The notes under the pieces: generated by a model
Databases searched by the model: none
What the model saw: the letters and a program-made list of their open reading frames with translations, nothing else
Told to the model about the DNA's origin: nothing
Part shown: piece by piece, positions 37,501 through 47,985 of the stretch
How positions within the stretch are numbered: the first letter of the stretch is position 1
Layout of the letters: each line of letters begins with the position of its first letter
Program-made: the position numbers and the translations under genes
NCBI GenBank assembly: GCA_943737045.1
Contig: CALSFV010000008.1
Span: 1,054,001 to 1,118,000 of the forward strand
Origin: Parapristionchus giblindavisi
Lineage: Eukaryota; Nematoda; Chromadorea; Rhabditida; Diplogasteridae
DNA length: 64,000 bases
Reading direction: 5' to 3'

Positions 37501-40500
37501 GGAAAAGCGAGAAAATCAACTTTTAGTGAAGTAATCTGGTCGCTCACAACAGATAGATAGTTTCCTCTCGCCTGAGAGAGTGTGGGGAATTGAGAGAGCA
37601 CGAGAGAGTCTAGGGAAAGGAGAGACACGATCGAAGGGGAGGAGAGACTCGAGGTAGATCAATGGGCACATTGCCTCTCTTCCAGTGACCAGATTACTTC
37701 ACTAAAAGTTGATTTTCTCGCTTTTCCATTCATCAAAATCGTTGAAATTTTTTCTGTTGCATCCTGAGGTAATTCCGATCCGATTTAGCTATGTCGCTCG
37801 CACACTTTTGCCTCTGAGAAAAGTTACATATTTGAAGCTTGTGAAATTTTTTTCATGAAAAATGAATTAGACAGGCTTGATCGCCATCAAATTCTACACC
37901 GGAAACATTGGTCTGTTAATTTTAGCACCATAAGGCGACAAGAAATGACCAAAAACGCTATTTCAACGCGACGCCGTCTGGCCTCAACGGTGACTCCAGG
38001 TGCAAAATGAACATGCCCATCGTCATCAGCACCCTTGAGAACCCCTTCTCTCAGGTTTTCGAAAATTTGATGTACCGGACCACAGTCACTCTTGGTCTAC
38101 TCTCTCGCAAACGGCCTCATATGGTGGGTCGATTTAGAAAAATCGTTATTTTTCGATTAAATTGTAATCTTTCACATAAAAATGAGCCTTATATAGTGGG
38201 TCTACCCTGAAAATGAGCCGTGTGTAGTGGGTCAATCGTCACATTGTGAGGGTATGAAAATGTATGACTGATGAAATCGTCGTTAATCGAGGGTTCAAAG
38301 TACTTGCTGACCTTACCCATTTCTGAATGCGCGAATGAAGAAAAAAAGAAAATCATATAACGCGTAGAATAAATAAACAAAAACTGAAACAAGTTATAAT
38401 TTACAATCAAACAAACATAGCAATCGATTTCAAAGGTCGAATACAGTATGATAAATATGATGTATTTTAAATACACTACAGATAAAAAATCAACATGCTT
38501 TTAAAACTGCCACAAGAAACCATTTGAACACGTTTTAATTTATTTTTAATGTAGGAAAATATTTTATAAATATTTGCCGAAATTGCCGATTTTGAGAAAT
38601 ATTGCTATTTGCCGAAATTGCCGAATCGGCAATTTCGGCAATGAAAAGCCGGCAATTTCGGCAATTTCGGCAAACCGGCAATGCCTTGCCGCACAGCCCT
38701 GCAATGTACTCACCGCTCTTGGCAGGATGCCAGTGAAGTCTCCGAAGAGACTCTTCGTACCCAACAATGCTTCCAGATCACAACTGACATAATAGGCCGA
38801 GTCGGGTGTGGTCAGTCGAAGAGCGTCCAGTCGAGATTCACGAAGGGACTGATAATTATTTCATTTATTTATTTAAATAATTTAAAAAATATTATTTACA
38901 ATTATAATATTAAATTGAAAGTCACCAGATCTTTGATCGTGGCTGTCGTCTCCAGTAGAGTTAGAGAAAGGCTCACGTCTGGCGATAAGGACGGCAGATT
39001 ATTCTGAGATCGGGAATATTTTAAATAAATCTATGTTGGAAATTCAATTTCCTTCCAAATGTATTGATTTTTAACATAACTTCCTTCATCTACGCCAATC
39101 TAGCAATGGACAGTTCCTTCCCTACGCTATTTTGATCGGAAAAGAGATCGCGCACTTCAATTCAGCGCCCATTATGCAGTGTTCAGAACTTGGAAAATGC
39201 ACGAAAACGCGGAAAATGCTGTTCAGAAGTTCAGCCGGAAAATGCTCTGAAAATGCTCATTTTCGAGGATTTTAAAGAAGGGGGCCCACGAGTTTTGGAG
39301 TGCGCTATTGACAAGAAGAACGTGGGACATTGGAAGCGACATTATGTTCTCTATTAGATTTGAGAGATTGAACGCGTGGAGCATGTAGCTCAGTGGTTAG
39401 TAGTCAGCGCTTTTATCCGCGACACGCGGGTTCGATTCCCGTTTGCAACTTTCTATATATTTGTCCTTCAAATTCAAAAACTCGCGCCTTTGCCTGGGGG
39501 ATCAATGAACTTTATGCTCGGATTACGACATGCCGGGGCACCTAAAATTTTAGAGAAAATTGTTTTTGCGCACAGGAAGATGTGATCTATAGTTCTGTCT
39601 GGCCAGTTTGGTCACGAAAAAACTCGTGGGCCCCCTTCTTTAAGCAAATTTTAATGGTTTTTTTGTTTAATATCAACGTTTATTGGTCGCAAACAGTGTT
39701 ATGGACGCATTTTATTGATGATAAGTGATGATTTTAAATATGGACTCGCTAGGTTGATTTTTCGCAGCATTTTCGTTGATTTTCGGCTTAAAGTGCTCAA
39801 AAAAGGATCATACGATATTTATTTCAGCAGCATACTTTATAAATGACCAAACTAAGCTGTTTTCCATGAAACTACGAGGTTCACGCTTTTAAAGTGTATA
39901 AAACCATCTTTTTCGATCCAAAATCGAGCATTTTCGAGCATTTTCCACCTGAACTTTTGAACAGCATTTTCCGCATTTTCTTGCATTTTCCAAGTTCTGA
40001 ACACAGCATTAGAAACAACATACTTCATCATCATCTGTTCTCGAATCGCAACTCTTCCGGAGCTTCGCCTTGTCGAAACAGAATTGAATATCTAAAAAAA
40101 TATTACTGGTTTATACCCTGTTCAAAGTTAGAAAGGAAAAGAAAACCACCTTAACACACTCTCTTTTTCTTTTTTCTAATTAGTTTTTTACAGTGTGATC
40201 AAGAATTACGAAGACTTGTAATTTCCCCATTATTTCAAGTGTAGTTCATCAATCAAGTTCAGATGGTAATATTTATTCAACAATAACATAACATTTCTCA
40301 ATCAAACATTACTTCTCGATTGTTATCCACGGAGAAATGTCATATTTAACACTTTTCGAGATTAAAAAGTATTAAATATAACACTTCTCAGGTCTTATGC
40401 TCTGTGGATAACACTTATTTTTCTGTGTGTCTGGTCAATTGGTCACTCTTTCTTGGGGCAAATTATTCATGCACACTAATCATACACAGTGCGTAACTAA

Positions 40501-43500
40501 TGTACACATTAACTTTTTCTCGAATATGAATGCGTATTTTGACGTCCATTTTACCTAGCCAAGAAAAAATAGCTGTGATTTTAATAATAAATTAGCTATT
40601 AGATATTACCGTAGTATGTCTACAGAATGTTATCTAATGAAAAAAAAGCTGCGTTTTCTGGGAACTAACCGAGCGACATGTGACATTATGCCAATTGCTA
40701 TAACGAAGGGTTTTAAAAAATATTTCACGATTTTCAATTAAAATATTTCTGTTGAAATACATAAATATATAATGAAATGTATAATCTCAACTTACAAACT
40801 TCACTTTACTTTACATAGCGGTACTCTTACTGCCCGAGGGACTAATATGACTGCCCGGAACAGAAATCTCGCTGGTTTCCTCTGTACTTTCAAGACAAAC
40901 TGCGAACAAATCCCCACGCCATGCCGAAATAATGACTAAATAATTTTTTGTTTAATGCTAGACTGCTGGCTTGTTTACGTGCCTTATACACAGAAAAGAT
41001 GAGAATATCATCCATTACAATTATAATATCAGTCCCCAGAAGTCTTATGAAGATCTGTTGGCTAGGATTACTGTTGGTAAAATGGTTACACGCATATTTG
41101 GGGAAAATTAGGAAAACAATTGTATGTTCTGTTCAAAACTTCGAAAGGAATAGAAAATGTGAGAAAGTTCTCATCGTCTTACGCGCTGTCTCAACTCATT
41201 TTTTGCCACTTTTTGAACTCATTATTGCTATCTGGCATTATTTTGCTCTCTCTCTCCCTCCCCCTCTCTCTCTCTCTCTCTCTCTTTCGTAGTAATAGAC
41301 AAAAAGTAGAGAGATTGTGAAATTATTGCATAATATGTTATAATAGGTATTACGTAAAATATTATCGTATATGTAAACATAATTATATATATCATAAACG
41401 GTGTAAATGGATCTAAACGGATCAGGCCGATCAAACGGGATTGTGAGCGAGCCGGCCAATTTCGTTTTTTTCTTTCTTTTCATTGTTTTTCTTATATTCG
41501 AATCTGCTGCTTTGAAATAAATCAGGCCAAAATATTGACATTTAACAAAAGTCATCATTTTAATGAAGAATAAATTGTTCCGATGAACAAAAATGAACGG
41601 CTTATTTATTCAACGTATATTCGGAAGAATTTATTCACCATGAAAATTATGACATTTGATAAATGGCAATATTTTGCCTGATTTCTTGCAATACAGTAGA
41701 TTCGAGAAAGAGAAAAACAATGAAGAGAAAGAAAAATAACGAAAATGGCCGACACGCTGACAATCCCGTTTGATCGGCCTGATCCGTTCAGATCCATTCG
41801 ATACAATTATTTTTACATGTGCAATATATTGACTAGGTATTATGTATATTATATTATATTCAATTTGGTAAACAACAAACTTTTAGGATTCATTCCGACT
41901 TCGAGGCATTTCTGATATCGACACGCTCTACAAGCGCAACGTTGAGCTGAAAAATTTGTATTAATAAAAATAAAATCAGTTGACAATAGCATGAATGAAT
42001 GAGACTACCGTACACTTGTCGAACACACGTACGCCGTCATGTTTACACGAGAACTTGCGTCGTGTGATTACTGTACGGCGGAAGAATGTCTTGCAGCCGT
42101 TGCAGCTCACGACCGAGTAATGGTAGCCACTGGCCTGAAGGCAAAAGATCAAAGATCAAATATCAAAGATCAAAGATCAAATTAAGGTTTTGTGCAGAAT
42201 ACTTACTCTATCTCCGCAGACTGCACAGCGTGGTGGTTCTCGCTGAAATCGTACATTTTTATTTTCCAAGTTTCACATTACTCATTGTCTCTTTTTTACT
42301 ACTTAATTTTACTACTTTTCATATACATACATCTATATTTTGCTGTTAAACAACTTTATCGACTGGTTTATCGGGTTTATGGTTCGTTGTTAGATTGTTG
42401 TAGAATGGCTATTATTTATTGATATTGCAGTGCACGACAGTAATTGTACCTCTGTAGATAAAGGATCGAAATCTTTGATATCATTGTTCGAGCATCTGAA
42501 CTGAGACGAAGAGGGCATTGGGTAGTCGTCGTACTCCTGAAGGTAAAAATGTAAAGGTGCATCCATAAGGCACAGGAAGTCCTGCGTGAGATCACTGCTA
42601 GACCAGTGATAATTCAAGGACAATTCACCTGAAGGAGGACCAAATAATTATATTTTGCTGTAATATATCCTGCAAAGTTGGATGTGTGATTTATATAGGC
42701 GTTGCGAAAGCTTCGCATGACAGTGATTTTTATGCCCCTGATGCAACAAATTGATCCTTTAACGGTTAAAACCCTCTGATGTTTGTGCGTGTTTTGCGTG
42801 TATGTGCTCCGATCACTACAGATGCAATACGATATCTATTGTATATCACATTAGATATCTTCATATCTCATGATCAACAATATATACGGTATTATGTGTG
42901 AACATGACCAAACGGAAGCGATACGGATACATTTTATGTGTGTCTAGTTTGTAGTCTATGCTTGTAGCCTAACATTCAGAAGCCTATCATGCGTTGGAAG
43001 ATTAAGAAATTCCACGTAAATATGGCTGCGTACGTGATAAATTGAATATATTTTACGCAAAGTTCAAATTGTGAAACACATTGGCAAAACTTCACAAGTA
43101 ACCATTTTTAGCGTTTTTCACGTTCTTCATGATGCATTCTCTAACAATAAGCTTCGTTATTGTGGACGTGTTTGTCCAACGCGCTTATGCAAAATACTGT
43201 ATATTCTTACTGTAAATAAGGTGTCATCGCGATTTCATCGCCTAATTGTGGGTGCATTACACGACTAACTACATGGATTTTTCGGAAACAATGAAGTTTA
43301 CATCAAGGAGTGAATCGAACCGCAAGATATAACGTATAAAATACTGTGTTTAACAGTTTTTCTTAAAACAGCGCTCACAACGATGTATTTTTTCATTGCA
43401 GATCTGTTAGGCAAGTCTCAATTACATCATATCAAAATAACTACAGCGTTTAGGTAACATTCTACAAATTTTCAAAATCCCCAAGAACTGAGAATGTTTG

Positions 43501-43693
43501 CCACAACTTGTTGCAAATTAGTTATAAAGCTACTTCAGCTATTTTCTTCTATAAAAACAACTTTTATTCGTTTTTTTTTCAATCTTCAATTTCCACTCAT
43601 TCTTACTTCCATCTTAATCTCGCCGACGCTCACACCGTTACCGTATCCGTTCATCACAAAACCCATTTGGCGATATGAAACAAGATCTTCCAT
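31591..43693 (-). CDS. Nuclear hormone receptor, nematode HNF4-like class
   Basis: Ligand-regulated transcription factor. Exons on the minus strand: 43693-43607, 42536-42450, 42242-42207, 42134-42014, 41946-41881, 40899-40831, 40091-40024, 39003-38926, 38848-38714, 36325-36260, 36135-36070, 35630-35500, 35118-34982, 34584-34483, 32559-32405, 31677-31591. Phases close for 496 aa. The DNA-binding domain starts CAVCGDRASGYHYS (C64) with P-box CNGCKTFFRR (81-90), and the second finger ends CRACRYQKCLEVGM. Finger one has all four cysteines. Finger two has C100, C116 and C119, but R106 where the fourth ligand is expected. Ligand-domain signatures are EYAKSFSVFCSLPKEDQ, ALLRAFYLFNPDVEGL and PSRLQELMMMLPTL. 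The hinge and the first exon are the least certain parts. Long introns hold most of the nested transposons between 32 and 40 kb. I cannot name the ortholog. Confidence 0.87.
32585..32705. repeat. AAAGGGAGAGT/GAGAGG MITE
   Basis: It ends GAGAGAGGTAACTCTCCCTT and contains TGCGCATTGAAGAGACCATT. A second copy, in the other orientation, is at 54130-54262. Confidence 0.5.
32706..34425. repeat. Family-G MITE split by a 1.6-kb foldback
   Basis: The left part has CCAATTTTACTCTCCGAACT and the right part CAACTCTCTCGAGCGTTGTC then GTGTGCCTTTAA. The two halves flank 32756-34357, all within one receptor intron. Confidence 0.55.
32756..34357. mobile_element. 1.6-kb foldback with internal tandem units
   Basis: Inverted ends GGGGGTATGACAAAACCGCA and TGCGGTTTTGTCATACTCCC are bounded by TCTTTGAC at 32748-32755 and 34358-34365 (8-bp duplication). 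Each arm carries tandem units of about 130 bp containing CAACGACAAAAGCGCAACTC, GTGATGCTAGACACTTCGGG and TTGATCTTTGATCTCTGGCC. Near the centre GGTTCGGTGGGTCAGATCA repeats. Open frames here are repeat translations. Confidence 0.8.
34718..34841. repeat. Complete family-G MITE
   Basis: It begins near AAGGGACGTCACGAGCTGAT, has CGCAGACAAAGAAAACGAGA in the core and ends TTGGAGTGTGCCTTTAAAGG. It lies in a receptor intron. Confidence 0.6.
35985..36045 (-). pseudogene. tRNA-like sequence in receptor intron
   Basis: The minus strand shows an A-box-like TGGCGCAGTGTTAAAACTG and a B-box-like GGGTTCGAAATC. The acceptor and D stems do not pair properly, so it is a tRNA-derived relic or SINE piece rather than a working tRNA. 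Confidence 0.4.
36706..38701. mobile_element. 2.0-kb hAT-like element
   Basis: Ends CAGGGCTGTGCGGCAAGGCA and TGCCTTGCCGCACAGCCCTG, with a perfect 8-bp duplication CAATGTAC at 36698-36705 and 38702-38709. Subterminal GGCAATTTCGGCAA repeats resemble those of 17292-18368, so the two belong to one superfamily. There is no transposase. It lies in the receptor intron between 36325 and 38714, with the right end four bases from the exon border. Confidence 0.85.
37082..38268. mobile_element. CATACATTTTCG-family MITE carrying a 1-kb palindrome
   Basis: The outer edges ACATACATTTTCGGTGCCCT and GAGGGTATGAAAATGTATG match the small MITE family. Between them are long inverted arms (about 37125-37545 facing 37690-38110) containing GCTGATGACGATGGGCATGT, CAACGCGACGCCGTCTGGCC on the right, and CTCTGAGAAAAGTTACATAT on the right. 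All of it is inside the hAT-like element. Confidence 0.65.
39177..40006. mobile_element. Probable hAT-like element with nested inverted repeat
   Basis: Ends CAGTGTTCAGAACTTGGAAA and TTTCCAAGTTCTGAACACAG face each other. Flanks CATTATG and CATTAGA are only a partial duplication. Inside, AAGAAGGGGGCCCACGAGTT (39272) faces AACTCGTGGGCCCCCTTCTT (39623), an inserted second element. The right end is 17 bases from a receptor exon. Confidence 0.6.
39378..39450 (+). pseudogene. tRNA-like relic inside a transposon
   Basis: TGTAGCTCAGTGGTTAG (A box) and GGGTTCGATTCCCG (B box) are perfect promoters, and the T stem pairs. Acceptor and D stems do not pair. The sequence is carried within 39272-39645. Confidence 0.5.
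41247..41287. repeat. (CT)n microsatellite
   Basis: A pure and interrupted CT run in the receptor intron between 40899 and 41881. Confidence 0.85.
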
Positions 43694-43894
43694 GGCTCCT
43701 GCAACGATTGTTAGATTACGGTAGGAATTGATTATACGGTAATCACTACTGGTTACTGTAGCCAAACACGCAATATTAGGGGAGTCTATGGTATGCAATA
43801 AAGAAGGTTAAAGAATTACATAGGTTATGGTATCGATTACGGTAGTGTGTAGATTAATTAATGTAAGAATGGGTGAGCAAAATTCAAAAGGTGG

Positions 43895-44004
43895 TTAAAA
43901 CGACACCCCAAGCTAATGTGAAAGTCTACACTCTCTCGCTTTCTTTGTCTACGAGAGAGTATTGCCAATGCGGAGAGTAAAATTAGCTTGGGGTATGCCT
44001 TTAA
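43895..44004. repeat. Complete family-G MITE
   Basis: From TTAAAACGACACCCCAAGCT to AATTAGCTTGGGGTATGCCT, with ACTCTCTCGCTTTCTTTGTC and ACGAGAGAGTATTGCC inside. It is the clearest full copy of the family. Confidence 0.7.
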
Positions 44005-45460
44005 CGAGTGTATTTCTCCACCCATCATTCGTGTACGGTATTGTTACAAACCGTACATGACATAATGAGAGACGAAGAAATAACAAAAGAATGAGTCTAC
44101 GAGAGCGACTGGAATAATGATGATAATGATACGAATGTCATTATCGTAGCGGAACCGTGATAAATATTGTAAAGAGAAATACTGGCATTACAGAATAACA
44201 GCCATTAATCTTCAGATTTGTCTACCAGAAATCATGACTGAGAGACAGACTGGCGCACACGCGCACAATTTCCCATGGTGAGAAAAGAGATGCAGAAAGT
44301 TAGAGCGGAAAATACGTATAGTAATTTTAAGAGAACAAAAATTATTATAATATTTCTATTATAATTCGAATACTAACTATGGTAATTTGTCAAATCCCGT
44401 TGTAAGAGCTCAAAGATAACTTGACGAACAGCAATCAACAATGTGAATATGTATAGTATGGCCTTAAACCTTAGACACAGCGTTCTCATGACTATCAAAG
44501 CAAGAACGACCGCTCAACATACAAACTCTCTCGAATACAATGGTCTCTCCTTTGTCTTGCTTTCGAAGAAAAATGGCTTGGACCAGAATACTGTGTAGAG
44601 TTCCCGAAACATGGCAAATACACTTTAAATAAACTGCAAGCGAAAAAATTTTTGGTGCAACACATTACAGTATACTTCACTACCTCATGTAGTCATACGT
44701 TTTACTAGCATTTTCTAAAAAAGTACACTTGCATTGGCAAACAAAAGCGCACTGTAAGTTTTGCAAAACCAGACAGCAATCTTATCTTATTTACAACTCC
44801 GTCTATGATTTATGTGAGAATTGTATCAAGTCTGCATCCACATTTTCAATTTCGTCATCTCGTATGGTATTTGAATACTTAAAGTATACTTTAAATAGAC
44901 TTTTGTTTTGAAATACCAAAGGTATAGTGCTGTAGCGCTGACGTTGTAGTTAGATCATCTAGCCATATAGTAGATCTCATTGCCTTCTCATAGCACAATA
45001 CGTAGATATCTCGCGTGTAGCGTAAGGTTCGAACAAACGGTGGCACATTGAAAAAGTCGAAAATGAGCAGAGATGATTTTTTGTGGTAGTTCATAGGGTC
45101 CCTAACAAGATAGCGAGAGCTTTTTTGCATATTATAATATAAATATTATAGTTCGTGTAAACCCCACCCCTCAAAGAGACTGACGGTGAGAAAGTGCAGA
45201 CAGACGCTGCATTTGATGGAACTATGTAGGGTACGGATAAATAAGGGAGGATTACGCCTGACGTACCTCATACATCCCGCTCAAACGGATTTGAGATGAG
45301 ACTACGCACAGAAAAGGAAGTGTAAACTGAGACTACAGCTAACACCGATGAAGTCTTGAATATTGTTCACCATAGGTCTTGTGTACTTTGTAGTACAGAC
45401 GGAGTGTGGGTGTTTTAACACTTTATTCTCGGTGTGTCTAGGCATTATAGCGCACCCTTT

Positions 45461-45762
45461 ATGCACCGTTACATTTGCCTGACGCGCCTACGCCGTCACG
45501 TAAGAAAACGCTACATTGGACGACGCACGCGTCGACGTCAATATTGGAGTGTGTTGGTTCCCAAGTGGAAACCCCTGATTGTCATCAGGGGTACGGTAGG
45601 AAGTTACGGTAGCCAACCATTATTGATCGATGGTTACTGTAACTTCCTACCGTACCTCTAAAACCCAACACACTCCAAAATTGACGTTGACGCGTGCGTC
45701 GCCAAATGTAACGTTTTTTTCACGTGACAGCGTAGGCGCGTCAGGCAAATGTAACGATGCAT
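45461..45762. repeat. Large TGCATCGTTACATTTGCC-family palindrome
   Basis: The outer ends ATGCACCGTTACATTTGCCT and AGGCAAATGTAACGATGCAT match the small MITE. The inner inverted pair GGAGTGTGTTGG and CCAACACACTCC, with GTACGGTAGGAAGTTACGGT facing its complement, is a second palindrome in the loop. Confidence 0.65.
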
Positions 45763-45857
45763 TACTCTACACTTTGGCAACACTCTCTCGTAAACAAGAA
45801 AACGAGAGGATTGCCAGAGCGAAGAGTTTCAAATTAGCTCTGGCGTGCTTTTTTAAT
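45763..45857. repeat. Partial family-G MITE
   Basis: It directly abuts the previous element. It contains ACTCTCTCGTAAACAAGAAA and ends AAATTAGCTCTGGCGTGC. The left end is lost. Confidence 0.5.
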
Positions 45858-46334
45858 GCAATATTGACACATCGTTTCTTCGGTTTATTTATGGTCGCTT
45901 CATTTTATGAATCCCTTAACATCAAGGGAACACCGAAATGTAATACGAAAACTTTTGATATTTTCATAGTGCCCAATTCGACAGTAGGATAGAGATCATG
46001 ATATAAAATGTGCTCTACAATACATAAAATAAAATAGTTAACGCTAAAGCAACTCATTCGAAACCACTGAAACTGATAAATGCAGACAACGTATCGTATA
46101 TTTAAAATCGTTATATCATGGCAGGTGTGAACGGGATCAGGCCGATCAAACGGTATTGCGATCGAGAATGTGGGATTGCGATGCAACGATATGTTAAAAT
46201 CAAAATCAGGAAAATCGTAAACTTGCTAGAATCAAGTGTGACTAGGGACTAGACGGAGATAATTCGATCGTGATGTATCGATATGGGCTGAATCGACGAA
46301 AGAGTCAATGCGATCAAACCACAAATGTGCTTTG

Positions 46335-46337
<3 letters not shown>

Positions 46338-46418
<81 letters not shown>

Positions 46419-46424
46419 TCTCTA
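46338..46424. repeat. (CT)n microsatellite
   Basis: About forty CT dinucleotides with few interruptions. The long serine/leucine open frames over it and over 46670-46740 are artefacts of the repeat. Confidence 0.9.
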
Positions 46425-46669
46425 TCTACTGCGTCACCGCTAATTTGGGCGGGACTACAACATTTCGCAACATTTTGTGTACGTTATTATGTTTTAAAAA
46501 CTTTAGAATGTACACTAGAAATAGCAAAATCACTAATTGTAAGAGTGACTAATGCTCTGTTGCAACATGTTGAAAGTTTTCGAAAAGACATGAGAATCAG
46601 AGAAAGCTCTCCTCGCTTTGCATACTATCTCGCCTCCTTTTCTTTTCTTTCTTTGCAGTCATTGAAAAC

Positions 46670-46683
46670 TCTCTCTCTCTCTC

Positions 46684-46740
<57 letters not shown>
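46670..46740. repeat. (CT)n microsatellite
   Basis: A second CT run 250 bases after the first, with a single CCC interruption. Confidence 0.9.
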
Positions 46741-46742
<2 letters not shown>

Positions 46743-46969
46743 TTCGCTCTAATTTTTTTCTCTGTAACACCGCTCTCGAAACAAAAGCTACACTACAAAA
46801 AGGCTATAATTTGCAGCACCTCTCTCTCCTGTCTGGAAATAGTTTTACAACAGTTTGAGCTTTTTAATACGTAATGATATCAACGTGCATGGTTCTCACG
46901 TTGAAATGATAAAGAATAGAATAGAGTCTATGAAATTAATACAAAGCTAGAATTCTGCACACTTGTGAC

Positions 46970-47060
46970 ACTAATTTATCTCTGGCCACATTCTCTCGCT
47001 AACTTTATCTACGTTAGAGTATTGCAAATGAGGAAAGTAAAATTAGCTCGGGGTGTGCCC
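46970..47060. repeat. Family-G MITE, poly-C at its end
   Basis: CATTCTCTCGCTAACTTTAT, then GTAAAATTAGCTCGGGGTGT. The end runs into a 15-base C tract, a likely slippage expansion of the terminal CCCC. Confidence 0.55.
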
Positions 47061-47748
47061 CCCCCCCCCCCCCACTGGCAAGACTCTCTAGTCGTCACGG
47101 GTGCAAGTAACCATGGAAATTGTTTACATTTAAGAGCAAGCATGAACTCGTGTACTGAATATGCTATGTATATTATACATACTTTAATGTTTATTGTTTC
47201 ATTACACGTTTAGCTATTCATGGTGAATATATTAATATTATCATTAATATCAGTCGGACAGTGCATCAAACGACGCACACTTATAACTACAACAGCACAC
47301 ACTACAAGCATCATGCTTTACATTACAAGCACACTTGTTAGATAAATGAGAGTAGTCATAAGGAACTGGTAAATAGGCACGCTGGAGTAAGATCGTGTGC
47401 TTGTGGATGGTGAAGCAAAGCTGCACGCATGGCTGTGTACAATTTTTTGTTGATTCAACGGGAAAAGTGGCCGTGGACACGAATGAACATCCATTCAAAA
47501 CCGTTTATAAAGCAATTTTGCACTTTTTTTTCCAATTTTTTGTAGTAGGCTGTTCGCAAACAATCATTTTCACAAACCCTCAGATGGTCAAATTTTTCGC
47601 TATCAATAAAGATCAGATGTAACGTTATGCATGGATTATGTTGTAGATATAATACATTTTACATTTGGTGCTTATACCTGACAACGAGATCGTACACCGG
47701 AAGCAATCTTCCTCTTTTTCCTTGCAGAAATAAGATTATCGAAACAGG

Positions 47749-47985
47749 CGCTAGGTCGGATGAGACCAGTGGAATGAGAACTATTAGCATATGAGAGACA
47801 AGCGCTAATGAATAGACAAAAGATGCGATCTCAACTAGTCGGTTCCACTGTATTCTTGTGTAAGTGATTTTGCTTTCAAAGCCAGAAAAGCGAGAGAGCA
47901 TTCATTTTGAGAGAGTTTCTATGCTGAGAGGTCGTTCTAGCTTTCAAAATAAACAGAAGACTATGGTTCTCATCCGACCTAGTGC
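47749..47985. repeat. GGTCGGATGAGAAC-family MITE
   Basis: From GCGCTAGGTCGGATGAGACC to GTTCTCATCCGACCTAGTGC, with AGACAAGCGCTAATGAATAG as in the 28603-28724 copy. A segment of the GACCGCTCAACATA-type repeat lies inside. Confidence 0.55.

Noticed and set aside
39378..39450. Functional tRNA gene
   Set aside because: The promoter boxes are good, but acceptor and D stems do not pair and it sits inside a transposon.
42537..42623. Extension of receptor exon 2 (LSLNYHWSSSDLTQDF)
   Set aside because: It is open and joined to the exon, but has no ATG and would need an unseen phase-1 partner; the internal CTTCAG gives a phase-0 join to the 43693-43607 exon.
46308..46874. 188-codon open frame, serine/leucine rich
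   Set aside because: It is mostly the translation of two CT microsatellites; there are no motifs and no splice context.
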